Shown here: positions 22,911 to 34,518 of the stretch, one piece after another
Numbering within the stretch: the stretch's first letter is position 1
How the letters are laid out: every line of letters begins with the position of its first letter
From: Carallia brachiata
Taxonomy: Eukaryota; Streptophyta; Magnoliopsida; Malpighiales; Rhizophoraceae
Direction of reading: 5' to 3'
Assembly: GCA_021464245.1 (NCBI GenBank)
Contig: JADCRB010000114.1
Location: forward strand, 3,100,001-3,164,000
DNA length: 64,000 nucleotides
Translations under genes and position numbers: made by a program
Notes under the pieces: model-generated
The model's input: the letters and a program-made list of their open reading frames with translations, nothing else
What the model was told of the DNA's origin: nothing
Database searches by the model: none

Positions 22911-25200
22911 ATGGCCTTAATATCAGAAGATGTAGGGGTGCCGGCTACGGAGGCAATGAATAATGTCCCCACAGCACAGATGTTAAATGAAGATGATGAA
23001 ATCTTGAATGACCGTAGCGAAGAAGGTTGTCTCAAGACGGAGAGTGGTGAAAGTGAAGATGAGGCTGTGTTACCAAAAGTTGGAATGATATTTGAGGACC
23101 TTGATGCAGTTTTAGGTTTATATCAGCAATATGCGTGGTCGAAAGGATTTACTATGGTGAAGTTAAGGGTTAGAAAGGGTGATAACCATGAACCAAAATG
23201 TCAAATGTTTATTTGCAATAGAGTGAGGTTTCAAAGCCGCGAGGTAAGAATATGCGAAGGCCGCGACCTAGTTAGAAGGTTAGATGTTTAGCTAAGGTGG
23301 CTATCAAGACGGCAGGAGAGTTAGAGAGTAACTTGTGTTTGCGATGAACACAACCACACCCTCAGTCCCACAAATTCAAGGTTTTTAAAACAACATCAAC
23401 ACATACCAAGTGGAGTGCAGAGGGATATTGAGAATAGGGACAAAGCAGGTATTAGGCCAATGAAGATTGTTAGGTCCATAGTGCTAAAGGCAGGAGGATA
23501 TGATCAAATGAGTTCCTTGCCTAAAGACTTGCATAATCACATTGATACAGTAAGGCACGTGAAATGGGCAAAGGGTGATGCAGAAATTGTTAACCTTATG
23601 TTCTAAGAAATGCAACAAAGCTCTAGAGACTTTTTTTTTTTTTTTATGCATTTGACATAGATGATGAATGTAGGCTGAGAAATATTTTTTGGGCAAATAC
23701 TTATAGTCGAGTTGCTTATGAGGAGTTTGGGGATATAATTAGTTTGATTCTACATTTTTGGTCAACAAGTATCATAAGCCCTTTTGCCCATTTGTTGGTG
23801 TTGATCATCACGAGCAATCAATCATTCTTGGATGTGCTTTGTTATGTTATGAGTCAATCAGCACATATGAGTTGGTAATGCAAACCTAGATACAATGCAT
23901 GGTAAAAAAAAACCTGCACGATTCTAACAGATCAATGCAATTCCATTACCAATGCAAATGAGAATGTCTTGAGTGGTGTTCCACATAGATAGTGTTTGTG
24001 GCATATAATGAGAAAACTACCAAAAAAGTTGGCAGCTAAGAAGCACTATTGGGTAATAAAATCAGAGTTAAAGAGCATAGTTTATGATGCAGGAAGTGAG
24101 AAAGAGTTTGAAGAACAAGGACATGAACTCGTAAAAAAATACCAACTAGGGAGAAACAAATAGTTAGCTACATTGTATTACATGAGGCATAGGTGGGCAC
24201 TCGTATATTCAAAGGGTATTTTTTGGGTTGGTATGACAACCACTCAAAAGAGCGAAGGCACAAATGCTTTGTTTGATGGCTATGTGAATTCAAAGAGCAC
24301 TTTGCAGCAATTTGTTTCAGCCTATCAGAATGTTTTGGTTGAGAAGATTGCAAAAGAAGTGGAAGTTGATTTTACTTCTTCATCCAAGGTTGTTCCTTGT
24401 GTCACACATTTTGCTTTTGAGCGAAAATTTCAAAAAGCCCTAACAAACCATGCCTTCAGTGTGGTACAAAAGGAGGTATTGTCTACTTTATCCTGTGAAC
24501 TTGAGTTTAACGTTGAGGAAAACAATATAATTTGTTATTAGGTCAATGAGCTTATAACAACAAATGGTGGTGTCAGAAGGCACAATGTGGTGAAGGTGTA
24601 TTGAAATTTGGAAACAAATGCATTGAAGTGTAGTTACATGAATTTTGAATCGAAAAATATATTGTGCAAACATGTGTTCCTTGTCTGTATCAAGAGAGAT
24701 ATCGTGGAGGTGTCAAAGAGCTTGTGTTACGACGGTGGCGCAAGGATGTAAGTCGATGCCACAGCAAAATTGTCCCTGCGAGTTTTGGCAGTAAAATTTC
24801 AGTGGAGATATGTAGGGCAAAAAATTTTGAAAAAAATCTTTTACTCAATTGTAGATCTCACTATAAGCACCGAAGATCTTTATAAGGCTTTTCACACCTA
24901 TTTGGTAGATGACTACAAGAAATTGTATGTGAGCATAAACAATCCCCCTATAGTGGCCTTGTTGAGAATACTGTAAACTTATCTACAGCTCCTGAAACAG
25001 CTCCCTCGAATGGAGTTCCTCAACCAAAAACATTTGTATCCCAATGGTTACAGAATCCCCTAGTCGTTAAGACCTACGGCCAACCAAAGTTGAAAAGAAA
25101 TAAATTGCCATTCAAAATTGGCAGAAAGAGAAGGCATGAGCATACAGCCAACGACATGGACAATATTGCAACCAACCCCAATGAGGGGAATGCGGTGGTA
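22911..25200 (+). pseudogene. FAR1/FRS-type MULE transposase, decayed
   Basis: An ATG at 22911 opens 126 codons with an acidic leader and then a FAR1-type DNA-binding segment (GMIFEDLDAVLGLYQQYAWS; KGFTMVKLRVRKGD). After a frame break, further pieces follow: CDEHNH (near 23338), a DIENRDKAGIRPMKIVRSI block (23419), RLRNIFWANTYSRVAYEEFG (23673), a shifted MULE catalytic core (23740-24060), MTTTQKSEGTNALFDGYVNS (24233) and a SWIM zinc-finger-like CSYMNFESKNILCKHVF (24632). This order is that of FAR1/FRS proteins and the related MULE transposases. Stops, frameshifts and an A-tract insertion show it is dead. The flanking inverted repeats suggest a transposon rather than a domesticated host gene. 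Confidence 0.87.
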
Positions 25201-26389
25201 GCAAATGTAAGTAAGTATATAATTATTTAAGCCTTAGTGAGTTGAAGGATCCAATTGTTTATAATGCGTTTGAATTAGGTGGCAAGTATTAATATAAGCA
25301 TGGGCGAATATATGTATTCAGTTACATGCTCCAAGTCTTCCATTATTTTTGCAAGGATCTCATTTGAATGAATTGAACACAATAAAACAAAGTTATATTG
25401 GGCAGGTACGATAGTTGTGGGCATGAAGTACTTCCAATAAATTAGGATTAAATAGAAGAAAGGTTAATGATGTTGTGATTATGATAATAAATTGTATATT
25501 GTTACGAAAAATTAAAATTTGTAGTAGTCATTGCTATGTTCTTAGGTGGTAAAAAGAACAATATAGCTAGACTGTATATATTGCATGCATTTTTCCAATA
25601 TAGTCCTCGGGGGGCAACTTAAACTTGCAAATGACTGTTATGTTAGTTATTTTTGCATTTGTGATTATGTACTACTATACAAATATTGAAAGTTTGTTTT
25701 AAAGGTATTTTAGAGCTGAGCTTCATCATTGGTACCCTGGATGAACGGTTAATGCTACAAAACCTTTCAGTCGAACCATGGGGATTGTTGTTATGGAACT
25801 CTATTTGGTGCAGTTTTTGTGCCAAGAGTTTTATCAGGAATCACTTCCATTGGCCATAACTCCAAGCAATTTAACATTGGGTTCAAATGGTTTGCACAAC
25901 AATAGTGGCCAATTATAGTTGTCATAGATGTAAATTATACGCATTAATTGAAGATAATAAACGACACTACTAACAAAATGATACGACAATATTCTCCAGA
26001 TTTTACGATGTCTGCTTCCAAACTTCTCGCTCGTATGCAAAAAATATTCAACATCATTGTAGGTAAGATGCCGCAATGTAAACAATATGACAGTTTTATG
26101 AACATTTTTAATCTATGAAGGTCATCTATATGACCTGTTATGGGCATTAAACGACAAGATTGCATTGGTAAATGACAAAATAAATATACTATAATATTTA
26201 TGACCCCATATTAACATTTGAACCTTGTGCCCTACAAGACTTAGTATAGCATGGCAAAACAACACAATGTCAACGTTGCTCGCTGATCATTTTACCAAGT
26301 CAACAAGTTCGGCCGACCAAATTAGGTCATAAAGTGCACTTCCTAATTCAGTCAACCACGGCAGCATACCCAATGATCTTAACATTTTT
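25201..26389. other. Non-coding 3' part of the MULE region
   Basis: AT-rich sequence between the transposase remnant and the inverted terminal-repeat copy at 26390. No gene or repeat pair was recognised. Confidence 0.4.
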
Positions 26390-26600
26390 AAATAGGACAC
26401 TACTAGGTGGTTGTCATTTTAGGTGGCTACTGAGTAACTGTCACTATAGGATGTGGAAGTCGAAATGTACAACAGATAAAACAAAAGATGCAATTCATTT
26501 CAATAATACACCACATACGAGACAAAATTATACGACGCAATATGAAATTACAATAATAATAACGAAACAAGCAAAAAATTCATTCATTAGTTGAGAAGCC
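26390..26600. repeat. MULE-like terminal repeat, copy 3, inverted
   Basis: The reverse complement matches copy 1 over about 200 bp: CACTACTAGGTGGTTGTCAT against ATGACAGGCACCTAGTAGTG, and AATTATACGACGCAATATGA against the matching words of copy 1. With copy 1 it brackets the FAR1-type transposase. Confidence 0.65.
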
Positions 26601-27734
26601 ATGAATATGGGTATTAGGGTAAACCCTTGTTGTCTATATAAATAGACACAAACCTATAATAGACATGCGCTTGAGGAAACATAAAGGAGCTAACAATAAA
26701 AGGTTCTCAGGAGCTATACTAAAGCTGAAAACATGGCTTTGTGAAATCCCGAACACAAGCGTATATGAAAATGAACAAGCATCTCGCAGTTATCTCAAAG
26801 CATAAAAATCGCACAATAGAAAATACATGTTTGCATCAGTATTTCAAAAAGCTACAATAAGGTTAACACAGTTTCGAACAATCACCAATATTTACCACAA
26901 GGATTGTTCAGAGCATCTTTGTGAAACCCTTTCACATTACATCCATTACTTTAGATTTACAATACATGCGATAAGAGCCAAACTCAGGAATATCAAGCTT
27001 GTTTTTGTGCCATGGCAACTAGGCTTTCATGCAATCTGTTCGACTCATGCTTCAGAACTCACAGTGCAACCCGATCTCTTGTAGTACTTATAGACATTGG
27101 CTGCATCTCAGAAACAATTACAAAAAAAAAAACGGAAGCTAGAATGAATACCATTGCTATCCACACAAAAATATGCCTACAATTATATTCTCCCCAATTC
27201 CAGTTAATGATGAATACTTGTAAAAAAGTTCTAGAAGATGCAGCAAACTGCCCATCCCAGAATTCTAGTGTTAGATGCATATATATTCTATAGTCATGTT
27301 TGCAAACACCCCCATCACCAACAAAATAAGAAAATTAATACCACAAATCACACAAATAGTGGTGGCGTACATGAAAGATATGCAGTAAAGTAACACGTAA
27401 ATAATTGGATTATTTTCATATTATAATTAAATATACATGAAAATGACAAGCCATAATTGTTAATTATACTTTCATTTTATAAAATTCACAAATGCCTTTT
27501 ATCTCAAATAACATACAAGTTTTGCTGCTATGAAAAGCCATCGGATGCCACTAGCTCCTAATGCAAATAGTCATTATGAAAATCGGATGCAAAGTTGCAA
27601 ATAAATTTGTAATGCAAGGCAACTGTACCACAAAATATCAACAAATCAACAACCAACTTACCAAAGTACATTTACATTATTGAACAAGCTTGTCATTTAC
27701 AACTTTCAAGAACATGTTCTGTTTTTCCCAATAG
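26601..27734. other. Non-coding stretch between terminal-repeat copies
   Basis: No gene recognised. Open frames here are short and have no family features. Confidence 0.4.
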
Positions 27735-27915
27735 GATACCACTAGCTGGTTGTCATTTTAGGTGGCTGCTAAGTAGTTGTCACTATACAATTTTCCAAAC
27801 AAATTATACGATGCATAAATCAAAATATATGATTCCAAACAATAATATACAATGCAATATGAAAATTACAATAATAACGATAAAAAAAAGCAAATAATTC
27901 ATTCATTAGTTGGGA
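27735..27915. repeat. MULE-like terminal repeat, copy 4
   Basis: Same orientation as copy 3, sharing GGTTGTCATTTTAGGTGGCT and AATTCATTCATTAGTTG. It ends in a small palindrome, GGAAGCTTCC (near 27924). Confidence 0.6.
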
Positions 27916-27974
27916 AGCTACGGAAGCTTCCTAAGTGAAAGGCAAAAAGTTTTTTTTTTTTTTTTGATATTCAA

Positions 27975-28195
27975 ATGGACACCACAGGTGATTGTCACTT
28001 TAGGAAGCTACTAACTAGTTGTCACTATACGACGCGCCACATAAAATTATACGACGAATAAATAAGAATATATGATTCTTAGCTGTCAATATATGATGTG
28101 ACAGACTAAAGTATATAACGCAATTTGAAAAGTACAATAATAACAACGAAAAAAAGGATATTTTTCTGATGGTTGGCCACCTATGGAAGCTCCCT
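27975..28195. repeat. MULE-like terminal repeat, copy 5, diverged
   Basis: Starts GGACACCACAGGTGATTGTC, with TTGTCACTATACGACG and a diverged inner part. The reverse complement of 33945-33987 begins GGACACCACTTGGAGACTGT. These two could be opposite ends of another element about 6 kb long that would contain the decayed gene at 29590-31050. Confidence 0.5.
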
Positions 28196-28499
28196 AACAA
28201 ACAGCGAAATAGACTTTTCCTATTGAAATGTTATTCAAGTTAGACATACGCACAAACATTGGTCAACTTACCATCATCTCCAAAATGGCTATTTGGTTGT
28301 CTGATCTCAAATGATTCAGAGAATCAAATACAACAATTTTCTTGTACCAAAATGCTATGCAAAACACTAACCAATACGCACGATATAAAACAGGGAACAA
28401 AAACTATTAGATATAAAATATTGGATTGGTTAGGGAAGGTTGTCAAATCGAGTACAGAAACATATTTTGCATTTATACACATTAGAATAACTTACAAGT

Positions 28500-31060
28500 C
28501 TACATCTGGATAGGTTGACTTCTTCACCAAGCCATTCCTAATATCTCCTCAGCTAGTCTGAGAGAGCTGTCTCATTAATTTTTGTTGCTCCAGCTACGCC
28601 TCGTGATTTCAATATCCCTTTCTGGTTAATTTTCCCTGCTACCATAACGTGACCAACATCCACCTATTTGAGGCCACACAAGATTATGCATTCATTCTAA
28701 GGGTTGCATACGTATTGAAAATAGCAAACATGACATATTTAACAATTTTATAGACTCAAGTTATAACAAATTCGCACAGAGATCTTGAGGTTCATTATAT
28801 AGCGCGTCGTAATCCATTCTGCGGCCATCCAATCTCTCATTAACAGCCAAGCTGCCATTTAGACAAACTACACACAATGCCACAAGCCATAGAGTCAGAG
28901 TTTAGCATAATTTGACAATATTATTAATCCACTAATGCAAATAAGTAAACAAATGCCTTGTTTCTTACCCCAACACTAGCACAAGCATTTTTACTGATAA
29001 CATCACAAACTTGCCCTTTTGTAACCCATTTATTTCTTGCCTCAACAACTTTCTCGCCTACCTTCTTACAACTGATAAAAACCATTTACTAATGTATTTG
29101 ACTTTCTCTTATTTTTGCATTCCACATTAGATATAGTATTAGGGTTTTGGGTTCGTAAGCAGTAATACCATACCTATTTCGCCTAGATCCATATCCATTT
29201 CTAACAAAATCTACGATTTTTGTGTCCACCTATGAGTACTGCTACTGCCTCACAACTAATAAGTTAACATATGGGGATTTAAAAGCTTTAGACCTTTTGG
29301 GAACTCGCTGTGCTTGCATTGCCAAGCTGTTACTTCAGACAGGTTGTTTGCCCCTTTTCTCCACACTTGCCAACTCTGTAGTGGAGTTGCTTGCATCCAA
29401 CTAAACACTCTCGTAACTCCAACTTGCCTTGTATGTACACAATGGCTGTACATGTAAAACTTCTTTATTCACATTATCGTAAGCCTCAGCCTCCCAAGCC
29501 ACAATAGCCAACTCATCAACCTTGGCGTCAACATTATTTCCCACATTACTTGTGTCACCATCACACAACAAATAAGTTTTGCCTGGTTCAGCAAATATTC
29601 ACAACTGCTCCTTGGAACCGAGACAGGCTGTGAGTAAGGGCCATCTGAAAATGAACCTCAGCCCAAGGATAAAACCGCGAGCTGTTCAATAGCGCTGCAG
29701 AATGCATCATGTATTGCTCCCGCAAAAAATTATTCCAACTACTTTTTGCCTCCATCGAAGACATCACCTTTAAAGCACTACCTGTAGGAATGTCGGTGTC
29801 AAGGGTCTGAGTTTGTGTCATCATTTTTGTACAACATGGAGGCAACTTCAGGAACAACATCATTATTATTCCATTGCTCTCCACACCCACAATCGTTTCT
29901 GAAATTTCCTCTTCCTAAAGAGCTTCATCTTCCACAAAATTAGCTGTAGGATTTCCCTGCTGGGGTGCATTAGCTTTACGATTTTGGGTGTCTTTCCCTT
30001 TATTCAACCCAGAAGAATTGCGCTTCTTACACCAATTGTCGCTTTATCCCTCTGTTCCATTATTATTATAATGAATCCACATCAGAACTAATACTACCAT
30101 AATGTTCTCTATAACTGCTTTATCATTAACATTTTTCAATACCATCAGTGGCATAAAGTCTGGCCCATGTTCCCGTATCTCTTCTCGCCAGTTCTTCCCA
30201 ATAGCCAATGGATGTCGCTTCTGATAGCTAATGTCGAATACTTGCATCAATTGCTACTTTTCAACTTCCAAAGCATATGACAAAGATGACATTTTGCTAA
30301 TGAATAGCTGATAAGTCGGTCCTCTCACATTGCCGTTGCCAAACTGGTCTCCTCCAGCCATATCTTGTTTTATGGCCTTTGCCATCGACACACTATCCCA
30401 TGCTACGAGGTGACTATCCACACCCCAGTTACACAGAACCACACCAGTATCAATGTGGTCCAAGTAAAACAACTGCAAAGAATTACAACACAATAACCAC
30501 AAATAAGTTGACGCATAAACCATAGTTCAGCAACATGTACTAAGCAAATCAATGGCTTACCACAAGGATTAAAGGATAGCCTCTGACGTTCGAAGGTCTA
30601 CCATTCAAATTTACCATGACATGGTATTTCCTAGCAGTAACTCTCAGCCACTCTAGTGCATAAACACCCCAATTATAATATATAGTGTCTTCCACATGCA
30701 CCACAATTGCAAGGTGTTTTTTGCTTATTCTTGAGCACAGTGAAGGACAGATAAAGGCCCCCAATATAAATAAGAGGAAAAGCTATTTGAACTATACTTC
30801 AAGCATCCCATCATATATATGTTTTAGAATTGTCTTGTTAGAATACATGACTGTTGTTGCCAAAGATTTTTCCCATCTCCGAAAGATCGTTGTCCTTGTA
30901 TTCTACTTGGACTATCCCATCTTTTGTGGGGACACCGAGCAGCCACCCAACATCATCAGCATATATTACCTTATGCATGTCGGGTCTTACTTCAAGTGAT
31001 CTTCTCTCTGGGTCAAAGCTCCTCAATAACCACTCTAGTAACTCCATATTGAGCTAAATG
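28500..31060 (-). pseudogene. Decayed gene with MULE-borne plant domain (mobile-domain or Ulp1-associated type)
   Basis: Minus-strand pieces in order: MELLEWLLRSFDPERRSLEV with YADDVGWLLGVP (31047-30860), EDTIYYNWGVYALEWL with NGRPSNVRGYPLIL (30700-30560), LQLFYLDHIDTGVVL with AWDSVSMAKAIKQDM (30490-30300), and KRHPLAIGKNWREEI (30230-30170). The spacing and a splice-like border near 30560/30490 resemble plant proteins of the mobile-domain/DUF1985/Ulp1-associated kind often carried by MULEs. Which family it is remains uncertain. A later piece (29040-28800) reads NKWVTKGQVCDVISKNACAS. No catalytic His-Asp-Cys set of a Ulp1 protease was recognised. Frame breaks are frequent. The flanking GGACACCAC-type ends (27975, 33987) support carriage by a transposon. 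Confidence 0.55.
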
Positions 31061-33900
31061 GAATCCATCTCCAGTATATTTTCAAACCCCATATCAACCA
31101 CCGACTTCTTTTGCTGCTCACTCAACATGCGCACAGCATTGAGCATCCTATCAGTCGTGCCCTGAGTGTTCAGAAGCTGGAAAACAACAATTCATAAGTT
31201 TGTAAATTTATACTTTATATACAAATAACCACTAGCTCTTCCCCTATAATTAGCTATTAGAATTGTACTTAGAATGTACTCATCGCTCTTTCCCTAGCAG
31301 AATCTCTCCCTTCGCCAACTGTGCCTCTACAAAAGGCACACGTACCAACACACATAAGCAATGTACTACTCGTCTCACCACAATAAAACGCTTCGTAAAC
31401 AACCTTGAATACTACTCACTTTGTTTTCCTCTTCCCTCGACTTGCCCTCTGTGTAGATGCTCTTGCCCGAGGTATTGCTGGCATAGATTCCTCATCACTA
31501 CTGCTATCTTTCTCTATTGCAGACGTAGACATTCTCTACCCCCACTTGAATCTACAAGCAGCAACTTACTCGTCCAAAAACCACACACACCCAACAGGAA
31601 TTTCAATCAAACCACACAACAATAGTATAAAAAGGTTACTTGTTAACAAGAATATGCAACTAAATACATGGAAGATTTCGATTATTTGGACTTATTAGCT
31701 ACTTTTTAGTGCATTCCTACTTTTACGCTTTCCTGCTACAAATATCTTATGCTTCTCCTCATAACCCCCCATGGCCTATTTCGAACACAATCAGACAACT
31801 ATTCTAAAAGTTTGTTACAACAGTTACCTTTAACTTATTTGATCCATCATTCTTCCCTCCTCAATTTTTGCCATGAACTCAAAAGACATTGCCAATTTCA
31901 CATGCATAGCAGAATACCTAAGCCAGATAACTAATTTGTTTGCTTAATGAACTTTCACATGAATTCCGTTATATGCATTTAATCCAAAACATGATAGTTT
32001 CAAATCTTCATGTTCGGTAATGCTCAGTAACAAACATAATTCATATAAGTCCAGCTAATACAGATACAATAATACATATGGGGGCACAAACAAATATGAT
32101 CATTCACAACCCTTCCCCTGGACAAATAATTTATCCAATATAGGAGCTGCTTATATAAAAAAACTGGATGACTTATCCTATAGATATTATGCAGGGGTTT
32201 GCACTTCATTGCATGTACACAAAATCATCAGGAAGCTATTGATGTAGAGGATATGTAAAATCTTACACCAATTGTTCTTTATATAGTATTTATAAGTTCC
32301 AAACATTTATAATACCGGTAATTTTAACCAATAAAAAGGTAATAAAATCATTGATTTACTTAACATACAAAGTACTCATATATGAGATGAATTAATCTTT
32401 TCATGTAAATCTACTTGGGTCAATCCAGTTGACCTGCTTTTCCCCTTTTGGATGGCCACTTAGGATTGACAAACATCAATCAAAGTTTTTACCCTTATTT
32501 TTTGTTGTGTATTCTTACCAATCAAAGAAAATGAACAAAAACGATATAGCGAAAGATTAATACAATGAAGAAAAAAAAAATTTTTAAAAAAAATCTCTCC
32601 CATATACCCACATATTAATGGATTTCAATCAACAATTTGGAGCCGTCTTAAAGAGGTAGATGAAAGGCTTATGTAGAACTGCCAACTCCAAGAAACTGGT
32701 CTAAAAGCCTAACAACATAGCTGTCAAGATGGTTGCTGCTTCTTGTGCTGATGCCTCTGCATAGACATGTATAATGTCCTCAGTCCCAAATTGCCTAATG
32801 AAAGATCAGCCCCTCGGTATTTTGTTGTATGCAAGATGAACAAAATTAATTATACCACACACTCACCCATTCAGTAAAGCCAATTTATTGCCTAATTATT
32901 GCATTCAATATTAAAGCCAAGTTACAATAATTCTAAACGTATCCATTTCTAACTCTGAATATTTCAAACGAAGGCTACAATATTAAAAAACAAAGTCGTC
33001 TAAATTTTGATAGCAAAGTGACAATTCTAACAAAATCCATCAATTTCTACGGTATCCAAAACCCAAAGCTTTCGTAATTTTTTTTTCTTCTTGGATTGAA
33101 GGCAGAGGAGGATAGAATTACAAAGATTAAATATTTCTAGTTATGCATCCTACCATTGGTTTATCATTAATGACAAAAATGAGGGTTTAGTTTAATAATT
33201 ACATTACTATACATTTTTTTGTTAATACTTTATTGGACTGAACATAAGGATTGATGGAAATCACTCAACTTGAGTTATTGGGGTCATTCCAATAACTAAT
33301 GGAAAAATAAAGATGACTTGAGTTCAAAACTGCAATAAAAGATTCGATATTATCTTATACATTTGTCATGAGTACTATCAAAATAATAAAATAAGCAAAT
33401 AATTCATGATCCCCAGAATTTTTTTTTCCATACTAGGACTATCAAAATAAAAACTATAAAATAACCTTCAGATTGGGATGAAAGCTTATCATATTTGAAT
33501 GTTGAGAGCGAATCACAACTCAAAAGAGCTCCTATGGTCATGGCGACGATGACTCCTACAAGTAATAAGAACGAAAGAAAGATGACAAATAAACCGAGAA
33601 CAAGAGGCAAAACAACGATTTACCAATCATCAACGAAGCTCGATTTTTGGACAAACCTATTTAGACAATCGAAGTTGATAACCCACTTCGTGGAGAGTTG
33701 CCGGAGATTGACCAAATCACACTGCTTCCTCTAAAGAGAATGGAGGAGCACATTTGTGGAGAAATAAGTTTTAAAAACGTAATTATTTCTTTTTACAACA
33801 AAAATTATAAAGCAAAAAAACATGTTTAACTATTTGCATTTTTAACCCTCTAAACAAAATAATAAAAAATATCCAAAATTAATAAATTTACCACAGAACC
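31061..33900. other. Transposon-nest remainder, no gene recognised
   Basis: AT-rich DNA with only short open frames. One, minus 33610-33404, encodes a hydrophobic segment (FVIFLSFLLLVGVIVAMTIG), possibly a membrane-spanning gene relic, but no family could be assigned. Confidence 0.35.
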
Positions 33901-33944
33901 CTTTAGATGCTCCTCCAATCACGTTGACAGCTTCTTACAGCCTC

Positions 33945-33987
33945 CCATAAGCCACCTAGTGGACAGTCTCCAAGTGGTGTCCAATTA
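33945..33987. repeat. Possible MULE-like terminus
   Basis: Plus-strand CCACCTAGTGGACAGTCTCC then AAGTGGTGTCC. In reverse complement it resembles the starts of copies 3-5 (GGACACYAC...TGTC). Short, so tentative. Confidence 0.4.
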
Positions 33988-34104
33988 TATTTATGCCCTA
34001 CCAATTGCAATCATCTCAACTCAATAATGATACAATATTGTCTCCACTTACTCCCTAACATCATACATAATAACGCTACCACCACCACCGATAATGGAAA
34101 TTCG

Positions 34105-34345
34105 AAGTTGAGACGACAATGGAAATATAAAGGAGCGACTGGTTGATTGACAATTAATAACTGAAAGAAAATCTATCCGTCTCGATAATGGAAACAACCA
34201 TATTAACAGATCGGCTTTTGTAAGGCGGTGAAGATTGAAGAACAGCTACATATAGCTCATGTGCGTTGATAAAAGTCAATTGTGGAAACTACCACCACTG
34301 TGCATTAGTTTAAGCAGAAAAGCAAAGTTTGGAACCAAAATGCAA
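34105..34345. repeat. Right-end segment of duplication unit A (R1)
   Basis: Matches 45010-45278 with small indels: AAGTTGAGACGACAATG, TTGATTGACAATTAATAACTG versus CTGATTGACAATTAATAACTG, and GGAACCAAAATGCAA at the end. After GGAACCAAAATGCAA the two copies part at once: R1 goes into the start of unit B, R2 into the flank of the phosphatase gene. Confidence 0.88.
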
Positions 34346-34518
34346 TTATCCAAATTAAATTAAATTCAATTTTCTTAATACACAATGGCTAGAGAGATTT
34401 GGCTTTTTTTTTTATTTTTTTTTCATCCATTTCCTTTTCTTTTTATGGTACAAGATACCTACATTTATTTATTTATTTTTGTGACAAATTTTCATCAACC
34501 CCTAGCACCCCTCCCCTC

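Larger units (their letters stand above)
7929..34345. repeat. Tandem segmental duplication, unit A
   Basis: The sequence from about 7929 recurs at about 34351: the run TCAAATTAAATTAAATTC, then a shared GGC(C)TAGAGAGATTTGG. Homology then continues, with indels, through the whole protease gene to about 17840 (A) and 43900 (B). Unit A ends with a 240-bp segment (34105-34345) that recurs at 45010-45278, the right end of unit B. Unit A has swollen to 26 kb because transposons inserted between its protease gene and its right end. Confidence 0.85.

Noticed and set aside
31263..31698. Plus-strand frames of 97-120 codons
   Set aside because: Overlapping, compositionally odd and without family motifs, in a region full of transposon debris.
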